This document shows positions 1 to 8,580 of a stretch of 64,000 nt of DNA, in pieces. The notes under the pieces were generated by a model. It ran no database searches, was not told the origin of the DNA, and worked only from the letters and a program-made list of their open reading frames with translations. Source of the DNA: Yoonia sediminilitoris (GTDB lineage Bacteria > Pseudomonadota > Alphaproteobacteria > Rhodobacterales > Rhodobacteraceae); contig NZ_QBUD01000007.1 in the NCBI RefSeq assembly GCF_003058085.1, forward strand, positions 62,001 to 126,000. The letters run 5' to 3'. Every line of letters starts with the position of its first letter. Positions within the stretch are counted from its first letter, which is position 1. The position numbers and the translations under genes are program-made.

Positions 1-968
1 TTTTGCACGGAGAATTTGACCCCGATCTGCGCACAAGTTTTCTGGGCAGGCCCTATCCGCTGCCTTTTGGCATTGCGCCCGTGGGCATGTCCGGCCTGAT
101 CTGGCCGGGGGCAGAGCAAATGCTGGCGCGCACCGCCGCCAAAGAGGCCATTCCCTACACCATGTCTACCGTCGCCACGCAATTGCCCGAAGATGTGGGG
201 CCACATGCGGGCGGTCAGGGATGGTTTCAACTTTATCCACCACGCGATCCGTCGATCCGCGACGATATTCTGAAACGCGCAAGGCAGGCCGGTTTTCACA
301 CAATCGTCATGACGGTGGATGTGCCCGTCGCCTCGCGGCGGGAACGGCAAACGCGCAGCGGGCTGACGAATCCACCGAAAATCACCCCGCGTCTGGCGAT
401 GCAGGTCGCCAGATGCCCTGTCTGGTTGAACGGGATTCGCAAAACCGGCATGCCGCGGATGAAACTGATGGACAGCTATTCCAGCAATCGCAGCGCGCTG
501 CCTTCCAACCAGCATATCGGCTATTTGCTCCGAACCTCGCCGGACTGGGATTATTTCAAATCATTGCGCGATGCGTGGAATGGCACCTTGATCGTCAAAG
601 GTGTCGGACGGCCCGAAGATGCGACACGTCTGACGGAAGCGGGCGCAGACGCCTTGTGGGTCAGCAATCACGCAGGGCGCCAGTTCGATGGCGGCCCGGC
701 CACGATTGAAACGCTCCCTGCCATTCGTGCGGCGACCGACCTGCCGCTGATCTTTGACAGCGGGATTGAAGGCGGGCTGGACATCCTGCGTGCGATCGCG
801 CTTGGCGCAAATTTCGTGATGCTGGGCCGCGCCTTTCACTACGCACTTGGCGCGTTGGGTGAACGGGGGGCTGCGCATCTTGTCGATATCCTAAGGCAGG
901 ATATGGTCAGCAACATGGGGCAACTGGGCATAAAGTCGCCGGGCCAAGCGTCAGATTGTGTGTATTAG
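1..968 (+). CDS. FMN-dependent alpha-hydroxy-acid oxidase / L-lactate dehydrogenase-like (5' partial)
   Basis: C-terminal roughly 320 residues of an LldD/glycolate-oxidase family TIM-barrel flavoenzyme, which oxidises an L-2-hydroxy acid to the 2-oxo acid. The reading frame is already open at base 3, so the true start lies outside the window. Seen: FGIAPVGMSGL near the start, the strand segment FHTIVMTVDVPV, the FMN lysine region LIVKGV, the catalytic SNHAGRQ (family consensus SNHGGRQ, with catalytic His and substrate-binding Arg) and the phosphate-binding end PLIFDSGIEGGLDILRA. The substrate (lactate, mandelate or other) cannot be told from sequence alone. The gene ends with TAG, and 84 bases separate it from the next start. 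Confidence 0.88.
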   Translation, partial: LHGEFDPDLRTSFLGRPYPLPFGIAPVGMSGLIWPGAEQMLARTAAKEAIPYTMSTVATQLPEDVGPHAGGQGWFQLYPPRDPSIRDDILKRARQAGFHTIVMTVDVPVASRRERQTRSGLTNPPKITPRLAMQVARCPVWLNGIRKTGMPRMKLMDSYSSNRSALPSNQHIGYLLRTSPDWDYFKSLRDAWNGTLIVKGVGRPEDATRLTEAGADALWVSNHAGRQFDGGPATIETLPAIRAATDLPLIFDSGIEGGLDILRAIALGANFVMLGRAFHYALGALGERGAAHLVDILRQDMVSNMGQLGIKSPGQASDCVY

Positions 969-1052
969 GGTTGATACGTTAGGACAATTTTAAGGCGGAA
1001 GGGTGCAACAATTTAGTCACCATATTTAACCGTACATTACCAGGAGCCGACA

Positions 1053-1682
1053 ATGTACACGCACGCCGATCATCTTGCCCTGTCTGCCGCGCTGGACGAA
1101 TTTGCTGTCCCGATGTTCGCAGTAGAACGTCAGAGCAAAGATGCACATTTTCGCTTTATTGGCGTCAACTCCGCTCACACGAATCGATCTGGACTGACAA
1201 ACGCGGACATTGCCGGGGCACGGACCTGTGACCTGCTGCCACCGCAGGATGCGGAAACGACGGAAAACCGCTATCGCGACTGCGTCGACCGGCAGACCGT
1301 GCTGAGCTATGTTGAAAAACTGGCTTTTGCGGGGCTTTCAACAATCTGGAACATCACGTTGCAACCGGTCACCCTGCGCAACGGCGTTCAACGCATCATC
1401 GGGACTGCCAGCACTTCGACAGATCATGCAGTCACTGCAAAACTGGAAGACGCCGCCTACTACGCCACCAGTGCACAGATGCAGGTCGCCCAGTTGCGCA
1501 GCTTTCTTGAACAGGTGGGCAAGCGCCCGGATTTACCCGCAGACCTGCGCGACAAGGCTATTATGGTTGATGGGCTAACCCACAGTATTGATGCGCTTTT
1601 GTCTGACATCCGTGATGCAGCGTCGAAGGCCGACAATACCAATCATCGCCAGACCATGTGCCAGTTCGGGCAAAAGCGCTAG
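1053..1682 (+). CDS. PAS-like sensory protein of unknown partner
   Basis: Small 209-residue protein. Residues about 10-130 read like a PAS fold: FAVPMFAVER, then FRFIGVNSAHTNRSGL, then DLLPPQDAETTENRYRDCV, and a WNITLQPV strand before GTASTSTD. These match the usual order of a PAS sensor (N-cap, FxxxNxA, mode-of-linkage segment, late beta strands). The C-terminal 70 residues look helical and carry no recognisable kinase, cyclase or HTH domain. The start is supported by an AGGAG motif just upstream of the ATG. It ends about 100 bases before the pyruvate carboxylase start. Ligand and output are unknown; it may work through a partner protein. Confidence 0.6.
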   Translation: MYTHADHLALSAALDEFAVPMFAVERQSKDAHFRFIGVNSAHTNRSGLTNADIAGARTCDLLPPQDAETTENRYRDCVDRQTVLSYVEKLAFAGLSTIWNITLQPVTLRNGVQRIIGTASTSTDHAVTAKLEDAAYYATSAQMQVAQLRSFLEQVGKRPDLPADLRDKAIMVDGLTHSIDALLSDIRDAASKADNTNHRQTMCQFGQKR

Positions 1683-1779
1683 CGCCTGCCCCCCCTTTTC
1701 CCAGACCTGCGCAACTCCCCATGGACGCCCACAAACTCTTCGCCTAGACTTCATGCTGCAACTGCGAAGGAGTGGGAAA

Positions 1780-4700
1780 ATGGCAGAGTTTAACAAGATC
1801 CTGATTGCCAACCGGGGCGAGATCGCGATCCGCGTCATGCGCGCCGCAAACGAGATGGGCAAAAAAACCGTCGCTGTCTTTGCCGAAGAGGATAAATTGG
1901 GCCTGCACAGGTTCAAGGCGGACGAAGCCTACCGGATTGGCGAAGGTCTGGGCCCTGTCGCGGCATATCTCTCCATCGAAGAAATCATTCGCGTTGCCAA
2001 AATGTCCGGCGCGGATGCGATCCACCCGGGATACGGGCTGCTGTCCGAAAATCCTGAATTCGTAGATGCCTGTGAAGCGAACGGCATCACGTTCATCGGC
2101 CCCAAAGCCAAGACGATGCGCCAGCTTGGTGACAAGGCCAGCGCGCGCCGCGTGGCAATTGAGGCAGGCGTGCCGGTCATCCCCGCCACCGAAGTGCTGG
2201 GCGACGACATGGAGGCGATCAAAAAAGAAGCTGCCGACGTCGGTTATCCACTGATGCTCAAGGCGTCATGGGGCGGCGGCGGACGTGGGATGCGCCCCAT
2301 CATGTCCGAAGACGAACTGGAAGAAAAAGTACGCGAAGGCCGCCGCGAAGCCGAAGCTGCCTTTGGCAATGGCGAGGGTTATCTGGAAAAGATGATCATG
2401 CGTGCCCGCCACGTCGAAGTGCAGATCCTTGGCGACACACAAGGCAACATCTATCACTTGTGGGAACGCGACTGTTCGGTGCAGCGCCGCAACCAAAAGG
2501 TGGTTGAACGCGCCCCTGCCCCCTACCTGAGCGGCACCCAGCGTGAGCAATTGTGCAATCTGGGAAAGAAGATCTGCCAGCATGTGAATTACGAATGCGC
2601 AGGCACGGTCGAATTCCTGATGGATATGGACAGCGGTGAATTCTACTTTATTGAGGTGAACCCCCGCGTACAGGTGGAACATACCGTCACCGAAGAAGTG
2701 ACTGGCATCGACATCGTGCGCGCGCAAATCCTGATCGCCGAAGGCAAATCACTGGTCGAGGCCACAGGCTGTGCCAGCCAGTATGACGTGAAACTTGATG
2801 GCCACGCGCTGCAATGCAGGGTCACAACCGAAGATCCGTTGAACAACTTCATACCCGACTATGGCCGCATCCAGACCTACCGCAGTGCCACTGGCCCCGG
2901 TATCCGGCTGGATGGGGGCACGGCCTATTCCGGTGCGGTCATCACGCGTTATTACGACAGCTTGCTGGAAAAGGTCACAGCCCGCGCACCGACCCCCGAA
3001 ATGACCATTGCGCGGATGGACCGCGCGCTGCGCGAATTCCGCATCCGCGGCGTGTCCACCAACATCGCCTTTGTTGAAAACCTGCTGAAGCACCCGACCT
3101 TTCTGAACAATGAATATCACACGAAATTCATCGACGAGACACCGGACCTGTTCAAATTCACCAAGCGCCGCGACCGGGCGACCAAGATTCTGACCTACAT
3201 CGCCGACATCACGGTGAACGGACACCCCGAAACCGCCGGGCGTGTACTGCCCGGTCACGATATCAAAAAGCCGCGCCCGCCGGTGAAACCGTCAACTGAC
3301 ATAACCCCCGGCACCCGCAATATTCTGGATGAGTTCGGGCCAGAGGCGGTAGCCGACTGGATGCGCGACCAAAAGCAGTTGCTGATCACCGACACGACCA
3401 TGCGCGACGGGCACCAGTCACTTCTGGCAACACGTATGCGCTCGATTGACATGATCAACGCAGCCCCCGCCTATGCGCAAAACATGAACCAGCTGTTCAG
3501 CGTCGAATGCTGGGGCGGCGCAACCTTTGATGTGGCTTACCGGTTCTTGCAGGAATGCCCGTGGCAGCGCCTGCGCGACATCCGCGCGGTGATGCCCAAC
3601 ATCATGACACAAATGCTGCTGCGCGCCTCAAACGGGGTGGGTTACACCAACTATCCTGACAATGTGGTGCAAAGCTTTGTGGCGCAGGCCGCAGAATCCG
3701 GTGTTGATGTGTTTCGGGTGTTTGACAGCCTGAACTGGGTTGAAAACATGCGCGTCGCGATGGATGCCGTTATCAAGGCCAACAAGGTCTGTGAAGGCAC
3801 GATCTGCTACACGGGTGACATGCTGGACCCGGATCGGTCCAAATATGACCTGAAATACTATGTGGGCATGGCCAAAGAACTGGAATCAGCGGGGGCGCAT
3901 ATCCTTGGGCTCAAAGATATGGCGGGCCTGATGAAACCACGGGCCGCCACCGCCCTGATCACAGCCCTGAAAGAAGAAATCAGCCTGCCGATCCATTTCC
4001 ACACCCACGACACGTCAGGTGCGGCCATTTCAACGGTGCTGGCGGCAACAGAAGCTGGCGTAGATTGCATTGATGCGGCCATGGACGCGCTGTCCGGCAA
4101 CACATCGCAGCCCACCCTTGGGTCGATCGTGGAATCACTGCGCGGCCATGCGCGCGACACCGGACTGGACATCAAGGCGATCCGCGAAATCAGCAACTAT
4201 TTCGAACAGGTCCGCGCCCATTACGCCGCCTTCGAATCCGGTCTTCAGGCCCCTGCGTCCGAAGTCTATTTACACGAAATGCCCGGCGGGCAGTTCACCA
4301 ACCTGAAAGCACAAGCGCGCTCGCTGGGGCTGGAGGACCGCTGGCACGAGGTCGCACAGACCTATGCCGACGTGAACGCGATGTTCGGTGATATCGTCAA
4401 AGTGACCCCTTCCTCCAAGGTGGTCGGTGACATGGCGCTGATGATGGTCAGCCAGAACCTGACCCGCGCTGATGTCGAGGACCCCGACACCGATGTGGTG
4501 TTTCCCGATAGCGTGGTCGAGATGATGAAGGGCAACCTTGGCCAACCCCCCGGCGGATGGCCCAAAGCGATTCAGAAGAAAATCCTCAAGGGTGAAAAGC
4601 CCTTTACGGACCGGCCCGGCAAGTCCCTGCCGCCCGTTGATCTCGAAGCGGCCCGCGCTGAACTGACAAAGCAACTGGAAGGCAAGAGCGTCGACAACGA

Positions 4701-5223
4701 GGATCTGAACGGCTACCTGATGTATCCCAAGGTCTTTCTTGATTACATGGGGCGGCACCGGACTTACGGCCCCGTGCGCACCCTGCCCACACGAACTTTC
4801 TTTTACGGGATGGAACCCAGCGAAGAAATCGTGGCCGAAATCGACCCCGGCAAGACGCTTGAAATCCGCCTGCAGGCTGTGTCCGAGATGAACGAAGATG
4901 GCGAAGTGAAAGTCTTTTTCGAGCTCAACGGCCAACCCCGCACGATCCGGGTGGCCAACCGGGTGGCGGCTGCCAAAATGGTGTCGCGGCCCAAGGCTGA
5001 AAACGGCAATCCCAAGCACATCGGGGCACCGATGCCCGGCGTTGTGGCCTCTGTCGCGGTGACCGTCGGCAAAAAGGTCAAAGAAGGCGACCTGCTGTTG
5101 ACCATCGAGGCGATGAAGATGGAAACCGGGCTTCACGCCGAACGTGAAGCCGTGGTCAAAGCGGTCCATGTGAATGCTGGCGGCCAGATCGACGCAAAGG
5201 ACTTGCTGATTGAATTCGAATAG
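1780..5223 (+). CDS. pyc: pyruvate carboxylase
   Basis: Biotin-dependent anaplerotic enzyme converting pyruvate, bicarbonate and ATP to oxaloacetate. The 1147-residue chain has the full alpha-type layout: biotin carboxylase (NKILIANRGEIAIRVMRA at the N-terminus, ATP-grasp glycine loop SWGGGGRGMRP, FIEVNPRVQVEHTVTE), carboxyltransferase (TDTTMRDGHQSLLATRMR, HFHTHDTSG) and a C-terminal biotin carrier domain with EAMKMET, lysine about residue 1113. The frame is open upstream to 1588, but the ATG at 1780 is preceded by GAAGGAG and gives the family-typical MAEFNKILIANRG start. It is probably expressed with the VOC gene 27 bases downstream. Confidence 0.97.
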   Translation: MAEFNKILIANRGEIAIRVMRAANEMGKKTVAVFAEEDKLGLHRFKADEAYRIGEGLGPVAAYLSIEEIIRVAKMSGADAIHPGYGLLSENPEFVDACEANGITFIGPKAKTMRQLGDKASARRVAIEAGVPVIPATEVLGDDMEAIKKEAADVGYPLMLKASWGGGGRGMRPIMSEDELEEKVREGRREAEAAFGNGEGYLEKMIMRARHVEVQILGDTQGNIYHLWERDCSVQRRNQKVVERAPAPYLSGTQREQLCNLGKKICQHVNYECAGTVEFLMDMDSGEFYFIEVNPRVQVEHTVTEEVTGIDIVRAQILIAEGKSLVEATGCASQYDVKLDGHALQCRVTTEDPLNNFIPDYGRIQTYRSATGPGIRLDGGTAYSGAVITRYYDSLLEKVTARAPTPEMTIARMDRALREFRIRGVSTNIAFVENLLKHPTFLNNEYHTKFIDETPDLFKFTKRRDRATKILTYIADITVNGHPETAGRVLPGHDIKKPRPPVKPSTDITPGTRNILDEFGPEAVADWMRDQKQLLITDTTMRDGHQSLLATRMRSIDMINAAPAYAQNMNQLFSVECWGGATFDVAYRFLQECPWQRLRDIRAVMPNIMTQMLLRASNGVGYTNYPDNVVQSFVAQAAESGVDVFRVFDSLNWVENMRVAMDAVIKANKVCEGTICYTGDMLDPDRSKYDLKYYVGMAKELESAGAHILGLKDMAGLMKPRAATALITALKEEISLPIHFHTHDTSGAAISTVLAATEAGVDCIDAAMDALSGNTSQPTLGSIVESLRGHARDTGLDIKAIREISNYFEQVRAHYAAFESGLQAPASEVYLHEMPGGQFTNLKAQARSLGLEDRWHEVAQTYADVNAMFGDIVKVTPSSKVVGDMALMMVSQNLTRADVEDPDTDVVFPDSVVEMMKGNLGQPPGGWPKAIQKKILKGEKPFTDRPGKSLPPVDLEAARAELTKQLEGKSVDNEDLNGYLMYPKVFLDYMGRHRTYGPVRTLPTRTFFYGMEPSEEIVAEIDPGKTLEIRLQAVSEMNEDGEVKVFFELNGQPRTIRVANRVAAAKMVSRPKAENGNPKHIGAPMPGVVASVAVTVGKKVKEGDLLLTIEAMKMETGLHAEREAVVKAVHVNAGGQIDAKDLLIEFE

Positions 5224-5250
5224 GTCCGCGCGGCCAGCCACAGGCCAGAC

Positions 5251-5634
5251 GTGAAACTTGCCATGATCAGCTTGCTGGTGCCCGACTACGATGCGGGCAT
5301 CAGACACTACGTTGACGCCATGGGCTTTGAGTTGCTGGAAGATACCCGCCTTTCGGACACAAAGCGCTGGGTGCGGGTGCGGCCACGGGGTGGCGAAACC
5401 AGTTTCATTCTTGCGCGGGCTGATGGCGACCGGCAGCAGGCGGCCATCGGCAATCAGGGCGGTGGCCGCGTCTGGCTGTTTCTTGAAACCGATGACTTCA
5501 GCAAGGACCACGCCCGACTGTTGGCCAACGGCATCCAGTTCGAAGAAGCCCCGCGACACGAACCCTACGGCACTGTGGCGGTGTTCAGTGATGCCTTCGG
5601 CAATCGCTGGGACCTGATCCAATTCAAGGGTTAG
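5251..5634 (+). CDS. VOC (glyoxalase/bleomycin-resistance fold) protein
   Basis: A 127-residue single-domain vicinal-oxygen-chelate protein. It shows the usual half-repeats: MISLLVPDYDAGIRHYVDAMGF at the start with a helix after the first strand, RVRPRGGETSFILAR in the middle, and a C-terminal AVFSDAFGNRWDLIQF, where the final aromatic/acidic segment is typical of the fold. The start is a GTG, 27 bases after the pyc stop; no strong ribosome-binding site is visible, so translational coupling to pyc is possible. The substrate cannot be assigned; these proteins range from glyoxalases to dioxygenases and binding proteins. Confidence 0.8.
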   Translation: MKLAMISLLVPDYDAGIRHYVDAMGFELLEDTRLSDTKRWVRVRPRGGETSFILARADGDRQQAAIGNQGGGRVWLFLETDDFSKDHARLLANGIQFEEAPRHEPYGTVAVFSDAFGNRWDLIQFKG

Positions 5635-5799
5635 CAACTGTATCTTTCAGTCAGCCTGCCCGAAAACAGCCCTGAACCAAAGCGCACTGTCGAAAAATGA
5701 CCCGCGCGAAAGCGGCGAAAAGAAAAACTGCGATTAATTGTGATTTTGGTCTTGCAGTGCACTGCAACTCTTTGTAGATCGCACCTTACAAATTGGAAC

Positions 5800-5874
5800 G
5801 CGGGCGTAGCTCAGGGGTAGAGCATAACCTTGCCAAGGTTAGGGTCGTGAGTTCGAATCTCATCGCCCGCTCCA
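5800..5874 (+). tRNA. tRNA-Gly (anticodon GCC)
   Basis: Complete cloverleaf. The acceptor GCGGGCG (5800-5806) pairs with CGCCCGC (5864-5870), followed by discriminator T and an encoded CCA. The D-arm contains GCTC...GAGC. The anticodon stem TAACC/GGTTA encloses loop TTGCCAA with anticodon GCC. The T-arm GTGAG-TTCGAAT-CTCAT is intact. Its 3' half is duplicated 2.66 kb downstream, marking it as an integration site. Confidence 0.97.
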
Positions 5875-5880
5875 ATTTGA
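5829..5880 (+). repeat. attL-like copy: 3' half of tRNA-Gly
   Basis: Functional copy, running from the anticodon loop through CCA into the first bases downstream. Compared with the distal copy (8487-8538) it differs at two positions in the variable region and at the base directly after the CCA; TTTGAA then continues in both copies. Confidence 0.85.
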
Positions 5881-5893
5881 AGCCAAAGAAATC

Positions 5894-5932
5894 AAAGACT
5901 TACAACGTCTGTTGTAGGTCTTTATTTTTTTA
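5894..5932 (+). terminator. Rho-independent terminator after tRNA-Gly
   Basis: A 13-bp hairpin (5894-5906 pairing with 5911-5923, one G-T wobble, loop GTCT) is followed by a T-rich run with a single A. It lies 20 bases past the tRNA CCA end and probably ends the tRNA transcript. It is inside the putative island, so it would have been supplied by the incoming element. Confidence 0.8.
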
Positions 5933-6019
5933 TAGAGCAAGTTTTTCTGGCGGCGTTCACAGTAACACGTATGAACGTTTGCTTGGCAAGGTGCTCGAAT
6001 CTAACGTTTCGGCACAGTT

Positions 6020-6044
6020 GCTGTACCCCCTGAGCTACGCCCGC
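6020..6044 (-). repeat. inverted tRNA 5'-half fragment
   Basis: Read on the minus strand from 6044, the sequence begins GCGGGCGTAGCTCAGGGGG and continues TACAGC. This matches the acceptor and D-arm of the nearby tRNA-Gly almost base for base (GCGGGCGTAGCTCAGGGGTA). The following bases do not fold into an anticodon stem and no matching CGCCCGC 3' strand follows, so it is a tRNA relic and not a gene. It lies in inverted orientation inside the island. Confidence 0.6.
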
Positions 6045-6341
6045 AGCAAATTTGTATCTCGCAAAAATCGGCACCGTCATCACTCTGAAAAATTGCGTCT
6101 CAGGGCCATTAGACGCCTTTGGCGACCACGAGACCTACCAACATAGCAAAATGTTGCTCACAAAGGCGCTCACTGCCCCCTCTAAATCGTTGAACTTCCG
6201 CACAAAAGACATATGCAAGCGCGACTTCGTACCGCAACGCAAATGGTCTTGGAAAGCCCACTATAAGTGCTGAAACAGTTATCCCAGTGTGGCGAGCGAT
6301 AATGTTGAAATACCCCTGATTCTGGTAGCCAATCTCCAACG

Positions 6342-6659
6342 CTACACGAAGCCATGCGCCCCGACACGAAGCACATTTAATATGACGACGGACACAGCGT
6401 TGAATTCTTGACAAGCCTTCAAAGCCCTTGGAAAAGCTGGGCCTTCATCTTTTTCGATTATGACTAAACGGATTGTGTCTTCACTTGTGTACTCTGGTCT
6501 CGCAACCTTGCCATAAGCGAAACACTCGAGTTGTCTTTGGTGTATCTCACTGCAAAGCTGAACCGCTGGTGCCACGATGATGTAACCACAATCCAAGTTG
6601 TCGCGGATATGTTCTTTTACCGCCTGCGTCTTGCCTGAGCCGAAACTGCTTGAGATTCT
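6342..6659 (-). pseudogene. P-loop NTPase/helicase-like gene remnant
   Basis: A minus-strand frame with no start codon at its head (TAA at 6660-6662). It reads SSSFGSGKTQAVKEHI, a textbook Walker A (GSGKT at 6627-6641), then LDCGYIIVAPAVQLCSEIHQRQ, which resembles motif Ia of phage or plasmid helicase-type ATPases (consensus VAPT..L..Q). The frame then closes after 105 codons, without a Walker B or later helicase motifs. It is therefore an internal fragment of a larger mobile-element gene. The exact family is not determined; a phage helicase or replication protein is the best guess. Confidence 0.45.
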
Positions 6660-7150
6660 TTAGAACATTCATTGCCCTCTGCAGCTTCAATGGTCCCACC
6701 CTATCGATCGGGGCTAAGACTTAGCAACCAGTTCGGCGGGGATCAGCCTTTCGCTGCAGTTTGCGCCAACGTCTCGTCTGCGGGCGGTCTCAACGGATCG
6801 ACGCAACACGCGTCCCCAATTTCTCTGCTCTTTTCCCAATTGAGGGCCGGGCTGGCACCTTGAATTTCGCGTAAGGCCGAACCCATAGATCTGATCGTCA
6901 ATCCGCTAGCCAGAGGTCTTGGTAGCCACTAAAGAATCTCAGGATGGTGAGTTGCGCGTTCGCAAATGTGGGATGATGACCATTCTGAAAGCGATGATTT
7001 TTCGAGCTTTTCGGCTTAAATTGTAGTTAGATATCTTAGATTCACCGTCTTGCTGGCGATTGCTGAACAAAATGAATTGGGGGGAGAACGCTTGCGCATT
7101 GCTTATTTATCAGGTGACTTAGACTGATACCGAACAGGAGAGCGTATAAC
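6660..7150. other. non-coding part of the island upstream of azoR
   Basis: About 490 bases with only short, unconvincing open frames on both strands. The last 100 bases hold the leader of the azoreductase gene, with AACAGGAGAG directly upstream of its ATG. No clear -35/-10 pair, repeat or RNA gene was recognised. Low GC compared with the flanking chromosome fits the island interpretation. Confidence 0.5.
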
Positions 7151-7750
7151 ATGCGGAAAGTTTTAAGGGTCGACGCTTCAGCACGTCGCGATGGGTCTGT
7201 GACCCGTGATTTAGCTGATCGGGTCATCGCCAAATTAGGTAGTAGTGAGGTGATAACCCGTGATCTGTTGGATGGCGTGCCATTTATTGATGAGACTTGG
7301 GTAGGGGCGAACTTTACGCCGGAATCTGATCGCACACTCCAACAGATTGAAGTTCTTGCATATTCGGATCAACTCATTCGAGAAGTCATGGATTCCGACA
7401 CGCTGGTTATTGGTGTGCCAATCTACAATTTTGCTGTTCCGGCTGCACTAAAAGCATGGGTCGATCTGGTGGCTCGTGTCGGCGTTACATTTGCCTACAC
7501 TGAGACCGGTCCGGTCGGCCTCCTTAAAAACAAACGCGCGGTCATCATAGTCGCTTCCGGTGGTGTGGCGTCAGGATCTGAAGACGACTATGCAGTCAAC
7601 TACATGCGTCACTTCTTGGCATTTCTTGGCATCGTTGATGTCGAAGTGGTCGCCGCTGATCAGCTTATGCTAGATGCCGAGACCTCACTGCGAGGAGCAC
7701 ATGAGGCTATAGAGAATTTGGCCGCATCACATACTAGCGCAATATCTTAG
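7151..7750 (+). CDS. azoR: FMN-dependent NADH:quinone/azo oxidoreductase (azoreductase)
   Basis: 199-residue flavodoxin-fold reductase of the AzoR family, which uses FMN and NADH for two-electron reduction of quinones and azo compounds. Diagnostic stretches are DASARRDGSVTRDLADRV near the N-terminus (FMN phosphate loop), VPIYNFAVPAALKAWVDLV (residues about 95-113), RVGVTFAYTETGPVGLL and VIIVASGGVASG. The start has a good AGGAG ribosome site. Codon and base use are more AT-rich than the surrounding chromosome. It is the only intact gene between the two tRNA-Gly repeats, so it is probably transferred cargo, perhaps giving quinone or electrophile tolerance. Confidence 0.9.
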   Translation: MRKVLRVDASARRDGSVTRDLADRVIAKLGSSEVITRDLLDGVPFIDETWVGANFTPESDRTLQQIEVLAYSDQLIREVMDSDTLVIGVPIYNFAVPAALKAWVDLVARVGVTFAYTETGPVGLLKNKRAVIIVASGGVASGSEDDYAVNYMRHFLAFLGIVDVEVVAADQLMLDAETSLRGAHEAIENLAASHTSAIS

Positions 7751-8486
7751 CACTGACCGCCTAACGGTCGGACTTCGTCGTTACATGATGTCGAGTAACG
7801 GAGCAATATCTGTGGCGATGCTGCTATTCTATTATGATGCAGCATCGAACACTTCGGGCTGCAAGCCGACATTCGCGTCCGTTTTCCGTAATGTCCGTTA
7901 TGGCCGAAAGTGACACTCAAACCCGCTACACCACAAATTATTTTCCGCCAAAAACTCGCTGACTTTGCACGTTGAAACGTCGTACTTCTAGTCGATCAAG
8001 CTATGAAATAACGCACTTGAGATGCGTGTATCTCTGCACACTTCTGATATCTCTGTGACCACTCACGACCATGATTTGCGCTTGGTTTAACCCTTTCCGC
8101 GCAACATCAGTAATTCGCGAGTGTCGCCACTGGTGTGACCTAACGTTGCTCGATAGTCCAAGCTGAATCCTCGACCGTCTTACCGCCTGAGAGACGCTGC
8201 AGGACGCATAGGGATAAAGAGTACCATCGCCACGGCCAGCACGATCTTTGCGTAATCCTCGCCAGCTTCACCAAGTCTTGGGTGGACAAATTTGGATGGC
8301 AACTCTTGCTCAAGAGCCCTTTGTTCCGCTTCGTGGCGATTGTGAACGGTGTGTGCACGCACAGGATTTCCCGCCAAACGGATCTGAACATTCCATTTTC
8401 CGGACTTTCGTTATCGTATCGTGGCCATTTGTACCCCGCTTGTGAACGATTTCTGAGGTAATCAAATGTTTTCAATATGATAGGCG
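7751..8486. other. gene-poor distal part of the island
   Basis: A 736-base stretch with no credible gene. Minus-strand frames of 65 and 111 codons between 8140 and 8475 overlap each other and match nothing recognisable. Just after azoR a small inverted repeat (GACCG..CGGTC, about 7755-7769) could help end its transcript but lacks a T-run. This is probably decayed mobile DNA. Confidence 0.5.
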
Positions 8487-8538
8487 CTTGCCAAGGTTAG
8501 GATAGTGAGTTCGAATCTCATCGCCCGCTCCAGTTTGA
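8487..8538 (+). repeat. attR-like copy: displaced 3' half of tRNA-Gly
   Basis: Begins CTTGCCAAGGTTAG and carries the T-arm, acceptor strand CGCCCGC and CCA of tRNA-Gly, but no 5' half, so it cannot form a tRNA. It differs from the intact copy by two bases in the variable region and one after CCA. It is followed by its own terminator-like hairpin, consistent with being the original chromosomal 3' end displaced by integration. Confidence 0.85.
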
Positions 8539-8550
8539 AACCGCAAAAAT

Positions 8551-8580
8551 ACCAACAACAGCTGTTGCCGGTCTTTTTTT
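8551..8580 (+). terminator. ancestral tRNA-Gly terminator
   Basis: The imperfect hairpin ACC-aa-CAACAGCTGTTG-cc-GGT is followed by seven T residues, 18 bases after the displaced tRNA CCA end. The position is equivalent to the terminator after the intact tRNA, suggesting it served the tRNA before the island entered. Confidence 0.6.

Larger units (their letters stand above)
5829..8532. mobile_element. decayed genomic island integrated at the tRNA-Gly 3' end
   Basis: The segment is bounded by the tRNA-Gly 3' half (from the anticodon loop, 5829) and a near-identical copy at 8487-8532, an att-type duplication as left by tyrosine integrases using tRNA 3' ends. The interior is visibly more AT-rich than its flanks and largely without intact genes: a terminator (5894-5932), an inverted tRNA 5' fragment (about 6020-6044), a broken P-loop gene (6342-6659) and one intact azoreductase (7151-7750). 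No integrase remains, so the element should be immobile. Seen: the repeats and gene content. Inferred: integration and decay. Confidence 0.72.

Noticed and set aside
4270..5637. 455-codon minus-strand frame opposite pyc and the VOC gene
   Set aside because: His/Asp/Val-rich antisense shadow of real coding sequence, with no domain pattern.
6660..7150. Plus-strand 63-codon frame near 6672-6863 within the island
   Set aside because: No ribosome site and no family resemblance; composition fits non-coding island DNA.
8140..8475. Overlapping minus-strand frames of 111 and 65 codons at the distal end of the island
   Set aside because: Neither translation resembles a known family, they overlap each other in different frames, and no start signals stand out. 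Probably decayed DNA.
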